The notes beneath the pieces are model-generated. The model made no database searches. It saw only the letters and a program-made list of their open reading frames with translations, and was not told the DNA's origin. 5,432 nucleotides of DNA from Muricomes sp. (GTDB taxonomy: Bacteria > Bacillota > Clostridia > Lachnospirales > Lachnospiraceae): assembly GCA_020024675.1 (NCBI GenBank), contig JAHHTM010000108.1, positions 1 to 5,432 on the forward strand. The letters run 5' to 3'. Made by a program: the position numbers and the translations under genes. Of this stretch, positions 4,476-5,432 are shown piece by piece (within the stretch, counting starts at the first letter, position 1; each line of letters begins with the position of its first letter).

Positions 4476-5432
4476 ATGCCAGTTTTAGAAAATTTAGAAC
4501 CAAAGAAAGTATTTCATTTTTTTGAAGAGATCAGCCAGATTCCGAGAGGAACATTCAATACGAAAGCCGTTAGCGATTATTGCGTAAAATTCGCAAATGA
4601 CAGAGGTCTGTTTGTTGTTCAGGACGAACTTAATAACATAATTATTAAAAAGCCTGGAACAGCTGGATATGAATCAAGTGAACCTGTTATCATTCAAGGA
4701 CACCTTGATATGGTATGCGAAAAAACAGAAGATTCAAACCATGATTTTATGAAAGATCCACTTCAACTTTATGTTGAAGACGGATATGTGAAAGCAAAAG
4801 ACACTACATTAGGTGCAGATGATGGTATTGCTGTTGCTATGGCATTAGCAATTCTTGACAGTGATGATATTCCTCACCCACCAGTTGAAGTCGTATTCAC
4901 AATTGATGAAGAAGTTGGAATGGATGGTGCTATTGGCATCGATCTTTCTCCACTTGAAGGAAAAATGCTTATCAATCTTGATTCAGAAGATGAAGATACA
5001 GTTATTGCAGGATGTGCAGGTGGTTTAAGTTTCCGCATGACTCTCCCTATTGAGAGAACAGAAGTAACAGCAGACAAAGTTGCTATTACAATTCGTGGTT
5101 TAAAGGGCGGTCATTCAGGAGCAGAGATCGATCAGCAGAGAGGAAATGCCAATAAACTTGCCGGAAGATTATTAAATCACTTAAATCTGAATACAGAAAT
5201 TCATCTTGTAGATGTTCAGGGTGGAACAAAAGACAACGTTATCACTCCTGTATCTAATGTTGTTTTAATGACATCTGACAGCAAAAAAGTAGTAGAACTT
5301 ACAAATGCTATGCTTGATGCATGGAAAAATGAGTTTGGTAAAGAAGAACCAGATCTTGATGTTGCTATTACTGTTACAGAAAATGAAACAGTATCTGCCA
5401 TGACAGATGACGTTATGAAGAAAGTTGTATTC
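4476..5432 (+). CDS. pepD: Aminoacyl-histidine dipeptidase (Xaa-His dipeptidase, M20C family), 3'-truncated by window edge
   Basis: Cytoplasmic zinc metallopeptidase of the PepD class, which splits dipeptides such as carnosine-like Xaa-His and others to recycle amino acids. Seen: an open frame of 319 codons running off the right edge without a stop; the family is near 485-490 residues, so roughly the first two thirds are present. Metal and catalytic residues are in place: GHLDMV with His76 and Asp78, LGADDG with bridging Asp115, DEEVG with catalytic Glu145 and metal-binding Glu146, and Asp169 in NLDSED. Each is four residues before the numbers known for E. coli/Vibrio PepD (80, 119, 149/150, 173). 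LKGGHSGAEID at 209-219 begins the inserted dimerisation/lid domain. The last metal-ligand His lies beyond the window. The start is set by AAGGAGA at 4462-4468, seven bases before the ATG. It is divergent from ylbJ and appears to have its own promoter. Confidence 0.95.
   Translation, partial: MPVLENLEPKKVFHFFEEISQIPRGTFNTKAVSDYCVKFANDRGLFVVQDELNNIIIKKPGTAGYESSEPVIIQGHLDMVCEKTEDSNHDFMKDPLQLYVEDGYVKAKDTTLGADDGIAVAMALAILDSDDIPHPPVEVVFTIDEEVGMDGAIGIDLSPLEGKMLINLDSEDEDTVIAGCAGGLSFRMTLPIERTEVTADKVAITIRGLKGGHSGAEIDQQRGNANKLAGRLLNHLNLNTEIHLVDVQGGTKDNVITPVSNVVLMTSDSKKVVELTNAMLDAWKNEFGKEEPDLDVAITVTENETVSAMTDDVMKKVVF

Noticed and set aside
4874..5401. Two minus-strand open frames opposite pepD
   Set aside because: Shadows of the strongly coding plus-strand frame with intact peptidase motifs; low-complexity Ser/Thr-rich translations.

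Overview
The window looks like chromosomal core sequence of a spore-forming, AT-rich Firmicute, most likely a clostridium of the Lachnospiraceae type. This rests on an alpha/beta small acid-soluble spore protein gene, a YlbJ-type sporulation membrane protein gene, strong AAGGAG/GAGGAGG ribosome binding sites, AT-rich codon use, and the rsmD-coaD gene order next to ylbJ (B. subtilis ylbH-ylbI-ylbJ). The assignment comes from protein character and gene order as I remember them, not from a database search.

Layout. Positions 1-1347 (+) hold the end-truncated gene of a MATE-family multidrug/cation antiporter whose real start lies left of the window. A 142-base gap follows, with a good sigma-G-type promoter and a structured leader for the spore DNA-binding protein gene at 1490-1696 (+), which ends in a strong intrinsic terminator at 1710-1746. 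From 1793 to 3430 (+) runs a tight three-gene unit with overlapping reading frames: rsmD (16S rRNA guanine methyltransferase), coaD (phosphopantetheine adenylyltransferase) and an uncharacterised Ala/Gln-rich coiled-coil protein that resembles the DivIVA/SepIVA class. Its apparent terminator (3468-3496) lies inside the 3' coding end of the convergent gene ylbJ (3432-4364, -), only one base separating the two stop codons. A 111-base divergent intergenic region (4365-4475) carries candidate overlapping promoters for ylbJ (sigma-E-like, minus strand) and for pepD (sigma-A-like, plus strand). pepD (4476 to beyond 5432, +) encodes an M20C-family Xaa-His dipeptidase and is cut by the right edge after 319 codons.

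How the genes work together. The central operon combines ribosome maturation, the penultimate step of CoA synthesis and a possible cell-division/envelope scaffold. It is flanked by two sporulation genes that appear to be served by their own stage-specific sigma factors: mother-cell sigma-E for ylbJ and forespore sigma-G for the spore protein. The MATE transporter and PepD are stand-alone functions. I see no mobile element, CRISPR array, tRNA or rRNA. I found no clear candidate for a wholly new multi-gene system; the least understood item is the coiled-coil gene at 2852-3430, and the most unusual non-coding signals are the two-hairpin spore-gene leader and the terminator embedded in ylbJ.
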